Of a stretch of 64,000 nt of DNA, positions 50,060-57,852 are shown in pieces. Under the pieces are notes generated by a model. It made no database searches and was not told the origin of the DNA. It saw nothing but the letters and a program-made list of their open reading frames with translations. The DNA is from DATBGO01 sp050011895. Lineage in GTDB: Bacteria; Actinomycetota; Actinomycetes; Streptosporangiales; Streptosporangiaceae. Numbering within the stretch: the first letter of the stretch is position 1; each line of letters begins with the position of its first letter. The position numbers were made by a program, and so were the translations under genes. The stretch lies in NCBI GenBank assembly GCA_050011895.1, contig JBEKIF010000015.1, forward strand, positions 1-64,000, read 5' to 3'.

Positions 50060-51046
50060 ATGCGTCGGCATCTTCTCGTGGCGCTCTGGCCCGCTGGCCT
50101 GGCTGCCATCGCGGCGGCCACGGTCATCGCGGCGCGACGGGCGCCGGTCTCCCCGGCGCCGGTCTCCCCGGGCCCGGCCGCCGGTGACCAGGACCAGGCC
50201 GCGGCGGAGCCAGCAGACTCCGCTGACCAGGCCGGGCGCGATGGCGGTCCGCTGAGCGTGCCCGCCGGTACCGGGGAGCCCGGCAACGCGGGACCGGCCT
50301 CCGGTGTCGCCGGTATCCGGGGCACCCTTGGCTGGCCTTCCGTGCCCGCGGCAGCGCGCCCTGACTGGGTGCCTGGCCTCATCCGGCTTGGCGCCATCGG
50401 CGGTGCCGGGGGCATCGTGTCCTACGGTGTGATGGCGCTGCTTGGACCGCCGGTCGTGAACCATGGCCTGGCCATCGACGAACCGGTCTTCCGGTGGACT
50501 AACAGCCATCAGGTGGACTGGTGGGCGGCCGTCATGTGGCGGCTCAACAAGGTCGGTGATACCTGGACGACCTGGGGCGCGGCCGGCGCCGCCGCTGTCT
50601 GCCTCGGGGTGAGCTGGCGCAAGCAGCGCTGGCTGCCGCCGGCTGCGCTCGGGACGGCAATGCTGGTGGATCACTATGCCACGGGCACGCTTCAGCGCAC
50701 CTTCAACCGGCTCGGGCCGCCGACCAATCCCCTGGGGACTTACCCGTCAGGCGGCACTGACCGGGTAGTCCTGTTCCATGGCCTGATCGCGCACATGCTC
50801 TGGCGAGAGTTCAGCGGCAGCCGCCGCGGGAAGATCTGGGCCATCGGCGCGGTGACCGCCCTCTCCTTTAGCCAGGCTTACTGCCGTGAGTACCTCAGCC
50901 AGCACTGGTTCACCGACATCATCAGCGGGCTGCTCTACGGGGTCGCGCTGCTCGTGCCGTTCATCGCCGCGGTCAGGCTGATCGCCGGCCCGGCCGGCGT
51001 GGAAGCCGAGCGGCGCAGGACCGGGCTCGCCGCGGCTCCCGCGTAA
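50060..51046 (+). CDS. PAP2-superfamily membrane phosphatase (altered active site)
   Basis: Protein of 328 aa: one N-terminal helix, an Ala/Pro-rich spacer to residue ~110 and a PAP2 membrane domain. The third motif is intact (CREYLSQHWFTDIISG, with R, H and D). The first is LQRTFNRLGPP, where the usual motif is K......RP. The second reads PSGGTDR where PSGH is usual, so the phosphatase His is missing at that position. Family knowledge: PAP2 enzymes recycle undecaprenyl pyrophosphate, fitting an EPS locus, but activity here is uncertain. ATG 50060 directly follows the 17-nt repeat array, and no Shine-Dalgarno is obvious apart from the repeat GAGAGG. Confidence 0.75.
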   Translation: MRRHLLVALWPAGLAAIAAATVIAARRAPVSPAPVSPGPAAGDQDQAAAEPADSADQAGRDGGPLSVPAGTGEPGNAGPASGVAGIRGTLGWPSVPAAARPDWVPGLIRLGAIGGAGGIVSYGVMALLGPPVVNHGLAIDEPVFRWTNSHQVDWWAAVMWRLNKVGDTWTTWGAAGAAAVCLGVSWRKQRWLPPAALGTAMLVDHYATGTLQRTFNRLGPPTNPLGTYPSGGTDRVVLFHGLIAHMLWREFSGSRRGKIWAIGAVTALSFSQAYCREYLSQHWFTDIISGLLYGVALLVPFIAAVRLIAGPAGVEAERRRTGLAAAPA

Positions 51047-51299
51047 CCGGGCATTCCGCGGCGCCAGGCCACCTCGAACGGCGGGTGGTCAGCGTGCTGA
51101 ATGCAAATGCTCCGGCGATGGCTGGCGAGGCCAGTAAACGCTCCGTTAATGAGATGTAACGGATAGGTAGCCAATTTGTCACGCGCGAGCAGATATGCCG
51201 GCAAAGCGCTGCCAGCCCAATAACAGAGGCGGCAAACTGGAACACCCAGGGCGCCCAGGCGCGCGCCGGTCTGGTTGAGCTGGCTGACGAGGAGCAGGT

Positions 51300-53708
51300 A
51301 TGAAGCCGCTGAGAGCCCTATTCGGCGCCACCACGGTGGCACTCGGCGCCGCGATGGTCACGATGCCGGCGCTGACGGCGCCAGCGGCCACTGCGGCGAC
51401 CTCGGCACCGCGTGCGGCTGTGGTCAGCCGGGACGTCAGCCGGGCGGCAGGCCAGCCCGACGGCGGCGTTAATTCGTCGGCCTCGTCGTCCTGGCAGACG
51501 GACAACATCGTCTGGGCGCTCGCCTACGCCAAGGGCGTGGTGTACGTGGGCGGCCAGTTCACCTCGGTCCGGCCGCCGGGCGACCCGGCGGGCACCGGCA
51601 CCGTCGCGCGCACGTACCTGGCGGCGTTCAGCTCGACCACAGGCGCCCTGATCAAGTCGTTTGATCCGAAGATCACGAGTACCTCGTCGTCGCCGGGGGT
51701 GTACGCGCTGGCGGTGTCGCCGGATGGCAAGACCCTGTATGCGGGCGGTACCTTCAATCACGTCAACGGGTCCCCCCGGGGTAACCTGGCCGCGTTCAGC
51801 ACCGCGAAGGGCGCGCTGACCAGCTGGCGGCCGACGGCGGGCAGCAAGGTGAACAGGATCGCGGTCTCCCGCAGCGGGTCGAGCATCTACCTCGGGGGCT
51901 TGTTCGCGAGCGTGGACGGGGTGGCCCGCACCTACGCCGGCGCGGTGAACGCGGCGGGGAACCTGCTGCGGTGGGCCCCGGTCCTCGACGGCCCCCTGTA
52001 CACCCTCGCGGTGCCGCCCAACGGCTCGCAGGTCCTGCTCGGCGGCTACTTCCAGACCATCAACGGCGTGACGCAGAACGCGGCCGGAGCGGTGGACCCG
52101 ACGACCGGGCGGGTCAACGTTCGGTGGGGGGCGAACATCGTCCCGTGGCACCCGGGCACCTGCACCTCGACGGTCAAGGACATCGTGGTCAGCGGCAGCA
52201 CCGCCTACCTCGCCGCCGAGGGCAACGGCGGCGGCTGCTTCGACGGCGACTTCGCCGTGCGCCTGGGCGCCACCGACAAGGCCACCGACTCGCTGGCCTG
52301 GCAGAACGACTGCCTGGGCGCGACCCAGGCGCTGGAGGTCGTCAACGGCTGGCTGTTCAAGGGCTCGCACGCGCACGACTGCGCGTACGCGCCTGGCGGC
52401 TTCCCGCAGGTTGACCAGGGCAGCGGCTGGGTCACCTGGCACCTGCTCGACCAGTCGCTGGCCAGCGGCACGCTCGGGCACTGGACGCCCGACACCAACG
52501 TGGGCACGACCGAGCTGGGCGTCGGCGACCTCGGTCCGCATGCGATGGCCACCGACGGCAGCCAGCTGTTCGTCGGCGGCGACTTCACCAAGGTGAACGG
52601 CAAGCGGCAGCAAGGCTTCGCACGCTTCGGGCGGGGACCCGACCAGGCGCGGCCAAGCACGCCGGCCGCGCCGGCCGTCACCAGCACCGCCAGGGGCGTG
52701 GACTCGGTGACCTTCACCGCCGTGAGCACGCCCGATGTCGGCACGCTCAGTTATCAGATCTACCGTGACACACGCAAGACACCGGTCGGCACCGTGACTG
52801 CGACGTCGTGGCCGTGGGCGCTGCCCGTCCTGCACTATCGCGATGCGGGCCTTCGGCCTGGTTCACGGCATACCTACCGGGTGCGGGTCAGCAACGGCAC
52901 GCACTACTCGTTGATGTCACGGCCCTCTGCGCTGGTCAAGGTGTCCGCCACGAACCCGCCGCGCAGTTACGCGCGGACCGTGCTGCGAGACAAGCCGTTC
53001 CTCTTCTGGCTCCTTGACCAGACCTCAGGCAAGGTCGCGGCCGACTCGTCATCGCACCACTTCAACGGCCGCTACGAACCGGGCACGAGACTGCGGGTGT
53101 CCGGCCCGATCGCCGGCTCCAGGGTCACCGCCACCAGTTTCAACGGCCGCTACGGCCTGGTAACCGCCGCGAAGCCGGTGGCCAGCCCGCGGGCGTTCTC
53201 GATCGAGGGCTGGTTCAAGACCACCACCAACACCGGCGGCATGCTCGTCGGCTTCGGCAACCACCAGACCGGCGCGAGCACTCGGTACGACCGCCACGTC
53301 TACATGATGAACGACGGCCAGCTGGCGTTCGGCGTGTACAACCCGGCCCTGAAAGACCCGATCCAGGCCATCGAGTCACCCAACGTCTACAACAACGGCC
53401 AGTGGCACTATGTGGTCGCGACCTTTGGCCCGCGGGCGGGCTCGGGCCAGCTGGCGCTGTACGTCGACGGACGGCGGGTCGCCGCCATGACGACCAGCTC
53501 AGACCAGAGCTACGTTGGCTACTGGCGGGTTGGCGGCGACAACCTGGGCGGCTGGAACCTGGACCCGTGGGGCAGCAACAGCCAGGGCACCACCGAGCCG
53601 CACAGCTATTATTTCGGCGGTTCGATCGGAGCTGTCGCCGTTTACCGGTACGCGCTCTCGGCGGCGCAGGTCGCGGCGCATTATGCGGCCAACGCGCTGA
53701 GTCATTAG
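51300..53708 (+). CDS. Secreted beta-propeller (delta-60 repeat) - FN3-like - LamG protein, copy 2
   Basis: Exported protein of 802 aa, a close paralogue of the protein encoded at 38210-40576. Same architecture: signal peptide, blades with VYVGGQFTSV, LYAGGTFNHVNG, IYLGGLFASVDG, VLLGGYFQTING and LFVGGDFTKVNG, then FN3-like and LamG domains (ALYVDGRRVAAM). DNA identity is near-complete across long parts of the propeller, including third codon positions (e.g. about 52030-52110 versus 38930-39010). ATG 51300 has GAGGAGC upstream. Copy 2 has more basic, Arg/Lys-rich substitutions. A role in cell-surface glycan binding is inferred. Confidence 0.85.
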   Translation: MKPLRALFGATTVALGAAMVTMPALTAPAATAATSAPRAAVVSRDVSRAAGQPDGGVNSSASSSWQTDNIVWALAYAKGVVYVGGQFTSVRPPGDPAGTGTVARTYLAAFSSTTGALIKSFDPKITSTSSSPGVYALAVSPDGKTLYAGGTFNHVNGSPRGNLAAFSTAKGALTSWRPTAGSKVNRIAVSRSGSSIYLGGLFASVDGVARTYAGAVNAAGNLLRWAPVLDGPLYTLAVPPNGSQVLLGGYFQTINGVTQNAAGAVDPTTGRVNVRWGANIVPWHPGTCTSTVKDIVVSGSTAYLAAEGNGGGCFDGDFAVRLGATDKATDSLAWQNDCLGATQALEVVNGWLFKGSHAHDCAYAPGGFPQVDQGSGWVTWHLLDQSLASGTLGHWTPDTNVGTTELGVGDLGPHAMATDGSQLFVGGDFTKVNGKRQQGFARFGRGPDQARPSTPAAPAVTSTARGVDSVTFTAVSTPDVGTLSYQIYRDTRKTPVGTVTATSWPWALPVLHYRDAGLRPGSRHTYRVRVSNGTHYSLMSRPSALVKVSATNPPRSYARTVLRDKPFLFWLLDQTSGKVAADSSSHHFNGRYEPGTRLRVSGPIAGSRVTATSFNGRYGLVTAAKPVASPRAFSIEGWFKTTTNTGGMLVGFGNHQTGASTRYDRHVYMMNDGQLAFGVYNPALKDPIQAIESPNVYNNGQWHYVVATFGPRAGSGQLALYVDGRRVAAMTTSSDQSYVGYWRVGGDNLGGWNLDPWGSNSQGTTEPHSYYFGGSIGAVAVYRYALSAAQVAAHYAANALSH

Positions 53709-53887
53709 CCGGCCCTAGCCCGGATCGGAGGCCAGCAGCCTGGCGGTGAACGGCACGAGCGGCAGCGCCTGCCATTCGGGCCGGGTGCACCAGCGCGCAT
53801 AATCGCCGGGCCGCTCGGGCGAACCAGGCTCGCCCGGCAGTACGGTCGCGCGAGCGGCTGATCAGCACCGTGTGCCAGGCTGGGCGG

Positions 53888-54583
53888 ATGACGCGTGCTC
53901 GGCTGGATAAGCGGCCTGGTGAGGTCGCGGCCATGTTTGACCTGGTCGCTGACCGCTATGACCTGCTCAACGACGTGCTATCGGTCGGCCAGGACCGGCT
54001 GTGGCGCCGGGCGGTGGCCAAGGCGGTCGGCGCGGTGCCCGGTGAGCTTGTTCTCGACCTGGCCGCGGGCACCGGCACCTCGTCCCGCAGCTTCACGATG
54101 GCAGGGGCGCGCTGCGTGGCGTGTGACTTCTCGCTCGGCATGCTTCAGGTGGGCGCCCGCAAGCCGGCCAGCGGAGTCCGCTTCGTAGCGGGCGATGCGC
54201 TGGTGCTCCCGTTTCGGGATTGTTCCTTCGAGGCCGTCACGATCTCGTTCGGCTTGCGGAACCTGGCCGACCCGCACGCCGGGCTGGCCGAGATGCTGCG
54301 CGTCACCAAGCCGGGCGGGCGGCTGGTGATCTGCGAGTTCGGCAAGCTTCCCGGCCGGCTGAACGATCTCTATGAGGCTTACCTGACGACCGCGCTGCCA
54401 CGCATCGCGCGCCGGGTATCGGGCAACGCCGCGGCATATGACTACCTGACCGAGTCGATCAAGGACTGGCCGCCCCAGCAGGAGCTGGCGCGGCGGATCG
54501 GCGCCGCCGGATGGTCGGCGGTGCGCTGGCGTAACCTGACGATGGGCGTCGTCGCGATCCACAAAGCGCAGCGGCCCGAATAG
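53888..54583 (+). CDS. menG: Demethylmenaquinone methyltransferase
   Basis: UbiE/MenG of 231 aa, methylating demethylmenaquinone with SAM in the last common step of menaquinone synthesis. Seen: VAAMFDLVADRYDLLNDVLS, LDLAAGTGTSSRSF, the GDALVLPFRDCSFEAVTISF segment, GLRNLADPHAGLAEMLRVTK and AAAYDYLTESIKDWPPQQEL. ATG 53888 is preferred over 53870, which adds MCQAGR. The 179 bp before it show no gene. menJ and the nuo operon follow, so quinone and its main reductase are encoded together. Confidence 0.93.
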   Translation: MTRARLDKRPGEVAAMFDLVADRYDLLNDVLSVGQDRLWRRAVAKAVGAVPGELVLDLAAGTGTSSRSFTMAGARCVACDFSLGMLQVGARKPASGVRFVAGDALVLPFRDCSFEAVTISFGLRNLADPHAGLAEMLRVTKPGGRLVICEFGKLPGRLNDLYEAYLTTALPRIARRVSGNAAAYDYLTESIKDWPPQQELARRIGAAGWSAVRWRNLTMGVVAIHKAQRPE

Positions 54584-54664
54584 GGCCGCGCGGCGGTCTT
54601 GATAGCGTGCGCGATGGCCTGGTGCTGCGCGGGGGCGGCGGATAGCCAGGCCGTACGGACGGTT

Positions 54665-54670
54665 TAGACT
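54665..54670 (+). promoter_or_regulatory. Possible -10 box of the menJ-nuo transcript
   Basis: TAGACT lies 16 bp before the Rex-type operator, so the operator would fall at about +10 to +27 of a transcript started here. No clear -35. Confidence 0.35.
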
Positions 54671-54686
54671 GAACCGCGAAAAGTAC

Positions 54687-54704
54687 TTGTGAAGTGGTTC
54701 ACAA
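54687..54704. promoter_or_regulatory. Rex-type redox operator
   Basis: TTGTGAAGTGGTTCACAA is a perfect inverted repeat with a 4-bp spacer; one more pair (C/G) extends it to 54686-54705. It matches the known Rex operator consensus TTGTGAANNNNTTCACAA. Rex is the NADH/NAD+-sensing repressor that controls nuo and cyd genes in Streptomyces. The site is 19-36 bp upstream of the menJ start and heads the menJ-nuo genes. Confidence 0.88.
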
Positions 54705-54722
54705 GATAGTCAGGACGCGTTC

Positions 54723-56021
54723 GTGACTGAGCAAGCTCCCCCTTCCGGCCCCTCGCGCGGTGGCGATAGCGCCGACGTGATCGTCGTCGGGGCCGGCCCG
54801 GCCGGCTCTGCGGTGGCGTTCTACCTCGCGACGGCTGGCCTGGACGTGCTGGTGCTGGAGAAGACCCATTTCCCGCGGGAGAAGGTCTGCGGCGACGGCC
54901 TGACCCCGCGGGCGGTCAAGGCGCTGACCGGGATGGGCGTGCCCATCGCCGAGGAGGACGGCTGGCTGCGTAACAAGGGCCTGCGGATCATCGGCGGCGG
55001 CGGCCGGATCGAGCTGCCGTGGCCTGAGATGTCCAGCTACCCGGGCTTCGGCCTGGTCCGCAACCGGCTGGATTTCGACGAGATCCTGGCCAGGCACGCG
55101 CAGAAGGCGGGCGCCCGGCTGCTGGAGGGAATCAATGTCAGCGGGCCGATCCTCGACGACCGCACCGGTGCGATGGTCGGGGTCACCGCGCGGGCGGCCG
55201 CGTCAGAGGGGCCGGCGCAGCGGAGGTTCCGCGCCCGTCTCGTCGTCGCGGCCGACGGGAATTCGTCCCGGCTGTCGGTGTCCATGGGCCTGCGCAAGCG
55301 AGACGACCGGCCACTCGGCGTCGCGGTTCGGACCTACTACACCAGCCCCCGCCACGACGACGACTACCTGGAGGCATGGCTGGACTTGTGGGACGGCAGC
55401 TCGCTGCTGCCCGGTTATGGCTGGATCTTCGGGATGGGCGACGGGACGTCCAACGTGGGGCTCGGCCTGCTGAACACCAGCTCGGCGTTCGGCAACATCG
55501 ACTACAAGGACCTGCTGAAGCGCTGGCTGGGCGCGATGCCCCCGGAGTGGGGCTTCGCCGAGGAGAACAGGACCGAGCCGGTGCGCGGCGCGGCGCTGCC
55601 GATGGGGTTCAACCGGACGCCGCATTACACCAATCGCTTGCTGCTCGTCGGCGATGCGGGCGGCATGATCAACCCGTTCAACGGCGAGGGCATCGCCTAC
55701 GCGCTCGAATCCGGTGAGATCGCGGCCCGGGTGATCGTGCAGGCGCTGGCCAGGCCGACCGCCGCTGGCGCCGAGATGGTGCTGCAGAGCTACCCGCGCC
55801 TGCTGAAGGATGCCTACGGGGGCTATTACACCCTCGGCCGCCAGTTCGTGAAGCTGATCGGCCAGCCGTCGTTCATGAAGTTCGCGACCAGGCACGGCGT
55901 CAAGCGCCCGGCAATAATGCGCTTCACCATGAAGCTGCTCGGCAACCTGACCGAGACCCGCGGCGGCGACGCAGTGGATCGGATGGTTAACGCACTGTCT
56001 AAGATGACGCCGGCGGCCTAG
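54723..56021 (+). CDS. menJ: Geranylgeranyl-reductase-family flavoprotein, MenJ-like menaquinone reductase
   Basis: FAD-dependent reductase of 432 aa. FAD motif VIVVGAGPAGSAVAFYLA, then HFPREKVCGDGLTPRAV, and the second FAD motif LLVGDAGGMINPFNGEGIAY. Family knowledge: MenJ (M. tuberculosis Rv0561c) saturates one isoprene unit of the menaquinone side chain. Location next to menG and directly before nuoA supports this. GTG 54723 follows the Rex operator by 18 bp, with little room for a Shine-Dalgarno (CAGGACG at 54711-54717). Expression is likely redox-controlled with the nuo genes. Confidence 0.87.
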   Translation: MTEQAPPSGPSRGGDSADVIVVGAGPAGSAVAFYLATAGLDVLVLEKTHFPREKVCGDGLTPRAVKALTGMGVPIAEEDGWLRNKGLRIIGGGGRIELPWPEMSSYPGFGLVRNRLDFDEILARHAQKAGARLLEGINVSGPILDDRTGAMVGVTARAAASEGPAQRRFRARLVVAADGNSSRLSVSMGLRKRDDRPLGVAVRTYYTSPRHDDDYLEAWLDLWDGSSLLPGYGWIFGMGDGTSNVGLGLLNTSSAFGNIDYKDLLKRWLGAMPPEWGFAEENRTEPVRGAALPMGFNRTPHYTNRLLLVGDAGGMINPFNGEGIAYALESGEIAARVIVQALARPTAAGAEMVLQSYPRLLKDAYGGYYTLGRQFVKLIGQPSFMKFATRHGVKRPAIMRFTMKLLGNLTETRGGDAVDRMVNALSKMTPAA

Positions 56022-56083
56022 CCAGCCGGACACAACTGCGCGGGCGTCCGCGGCGCCCGGCAACCGATAGGAGGTGATGGCCG

Positions 56084-56440
56084 ATGAGCCTTTATGTTCC
56101 GATCATCGTGCTCGGGGCGCTGGGCGCAATCTTCGCCATCTTCTCGCTGGTCATGGGATCGCTGGCCGGCCCGAAGCGCTGGAACCGGGCCAAGCTGGAG
56201 GCGTACGAGTGCGGCATCGAGCCCACCCCGAGGCAAAGCGGCCTCCGCTTCCCGGTGAAGTACTACCTCACGGCGATGCTCTTCATCGTGTTCGACATCG
56301 AGATCATCTTCCTCTACCCCTGGGCGGTCGCCTTTGACCGGCTCGGGGCGTTCGGGCTGATCGAGATGGTCACCTTCATCGCCACGGTTCTTGTCGCGTA
56401 CGCCTATGTCTGGCGGCGCGGCGGTCTGGATTGGGACTAG
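56084..56440 (+). CDS. nuoA: NADH-quinone oxidoreductase subunit A
   Basis: NuoA of 118 aa with three membrane helices: YVPIIVLGALGAIFAIFSLV, the YYLTAMLFIVFDIEIIFLYP segment and LIEMVTFIATVLVAYAYVW. The conserved loop KLEAYECGIEP carries the Cys typical of the subunit. A strong ribosome-binding site GGAGGTGA (56070-56077) precedes ATG 56084. It is 62 bp after menJ and starts the complex I operon; nuoB follows after 3 bp. Part of the membrane arm/quinone-site junction. Confidence 0.97.
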   Translation: MSLYVPIIVLGALGAIFAIFSLVMGSLAGPKRWNRAKLEAYECGIEPTPRQSGLRFPVKYYLTAMLFIVFDIEIIFLYPWAVAFDRLGAFGLIEMVTFIATVLVAYAYVWRRGGLDWD

Positions 56441-56443
56441 CCC

Positions 56444-57136
56444 ATGGGCCTGGAAGAGAAGCTACCGAGCGGGATCCTGCTGACCACCGTCGAGAAGGTG
56501 GCCGGCTACGCGCGCAAGAGCTCGGTCTGGCCTGCCACGTTCGGCCTGGCCTGCTGCGCGATAGAGCTGATGGCCACCGGCGGCCCCCGGCACGACCTGG
56601 CCAGGTTCGGCATGGAGCGGGCGTCGAACACGCCGCGCCAGGCCGACCTGATGATCGTGGCCGGGCGGGTGAGCCAGAAGATGGCGCCGGTGCTGCGGCA
56701 GATCTACGACCAGATGGCGGAGCCCAAGTGGGTGATCTCAATGGGGGTCTGCGCATCCAGCGGCGGTATGTTCAACAACTACGCGATCGTGCAGGGCGTG
56801 GATCACGTCGTCCCTGTCGACATCTACCTGCCGGGCTGCCCGCCGCGGCCGGAGATGCTGCTGGACGCGATCGTCAAGCTACACGACAAGATCCAGAACA
56901 TGAAGCTCGGCGAGAACCGGCAGCGCCAGATCACCGAGCTTGAGGGGGCCAGGCTGCGGCGGCTGCCGCTGGTGCCAGGCAACATGCCTGGCGGCGCGGT
57001 GGGCGCCACGCCGCGCCAGCCGAACGAGACCGCGGGCGGTGCGGGCGCTGCGGCCGGTGCCGCAGGCGCCGGTCCGGACGGGCCGTCGCTGGCCCGGCAG
57101 CAGGCGCCCCAGCAGCAAGCAGAGGTGAAGCCGTGA
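56444..57136 (+). CDS. nuoB: NADH-quinone oxidoreductase subunit B
   Basis: NuoB of 230 aa, carrying cluster N2 next to the quinone site. Cys ligands are at about 37, 38 (FGLACCAIELM), 103 (SMGVCASSGG) and 132 (YLPGCPPRPE). The C-terminal ~60 residues are an Ala/Gln-rich extension not needed for the fold, as in other actinobacteria. ATG 56444. The stop overlaps nuoC (GTGA). Confidence 0.97.
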   Translation: MGLEEKLPSGILLTTVEKVAGYARKSSVWPATFGLACCAIELMATGGPRHDLARFGMERASNTPRQADLMIVAGRVSQKMAPVLRQIYDQMAEPKWVISMGVCASSGGMFNNYAIVQGVDHVVPVDIYLPGCPPRPEMLLDAIVKLHDKIQNMKLGENRQRQITELEGARLRRLPLVPGNMPGGAVGATPRQPNETAGGAGAAAGAAGAGPDGPSLARQQAPQQQAEVKP

Positions 57137-57852
57137 CCCAGCCAGGGCAGGATGGCCCGAGCGATCCCGCCGAGGTAGCGGGCCGTGACCGGCTCACCGA
57201 GCAGGTGGTCAGGACCGGCATGTTCGGCACCGAGACGACCGGCGATACGTCGGGCTACGGCGGCCTGCAGGTCAGGCAGCCGCCCCTGCTGTCCACCCCG
57301 CGGCCCTACGGCTCCTATTTCGACGACGTAGCCGACACGCTCGGGAGTTCACTCGAGCAGGCCGGGCTGAGCTTCGGCGACGCGGTGGAACGGGTCGTCG
57401 CCGACCGGGGGGAACTGACCCTGCATGTCCGCCGCGAGCACCTGCCCGCGGTCGCGGGCCGGCTGCGGGATGACCCGACGCTTGCCTTCGAGCTGTGCAT
57501 GGGCGTCTCCGGCGTGCACTACCCGGCGGACGCCGGCCGTGAGCTGCATGCCGTCTACCACCTGCTCTCGGTTAGCCGTAACCGGCGGCTGCGGCTCGAG
57601 GTGTCCGCGCCCGACGCCGACCCGCACATTCCGACGGTGGTAGGCGTCTACCCGACCTGCGACTGGCATGAGCGGGAGACCTGGGATTTCTTCGGGATCA
57701 TCTTCGACGGGCACCCGGCGCTGACCAGGATCGAGATGCCGGATGACTGGAAGGGCCACCCGCAGCGGAAGGACTACCCGCTCGGCGGCATCCCGGTCGA
57801 GTACCGCGGCGCCACGGTGCCGCCGCCCGACGAGCGGAGGGCATACGAATGA
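57133..57852 (+). CDS. nuoC: NADH-quinone oxidoreductase subunit C
   Basis: NuoC (30-kDa subunit) of 239 aa, not fused to NuoD. Seen: ELCMGVSGVHYPADAGRELH, VGVYPTCDWHERETWDFFGI and WKGHPQRKDYPLGGIPVEY, the canonical C-terminal signature. About 40 residues at the N-terminus are a variable actinobacterial extension. GTG 57133 overlaps nuoB; the stop overlaps nuoD by ATGA. Confidence 0.96.
   Translation: MTQPGQDGPSDPAEVAGRDRLTEQVVRTGMFGTETTGDTSGYGGLQVRQPPLLSTPRPYGSYFDDVADTLGSSLEQAGLSFGDAVERVVADRGELTLHVRREHLPAVAGRLRDDPTLAFELCMGVSGVHYPADAGRELHAVYHLLSVSRNRRLRLEVSAPDADPHIPTVVGVYPTCDWHERETWDFFGIIFDGHPALTRIEMPDDWKGHPQRKDYPLGGIPVEYRGATVPPPDERRAYE

Noticed and set aside
27637..53870. EPS block as an integrated mobile element
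   Set aside because: No integrase, transposase, direct-repeat ends or tRNA junction could be seen at either edge; accessory status rests on gene content alone.
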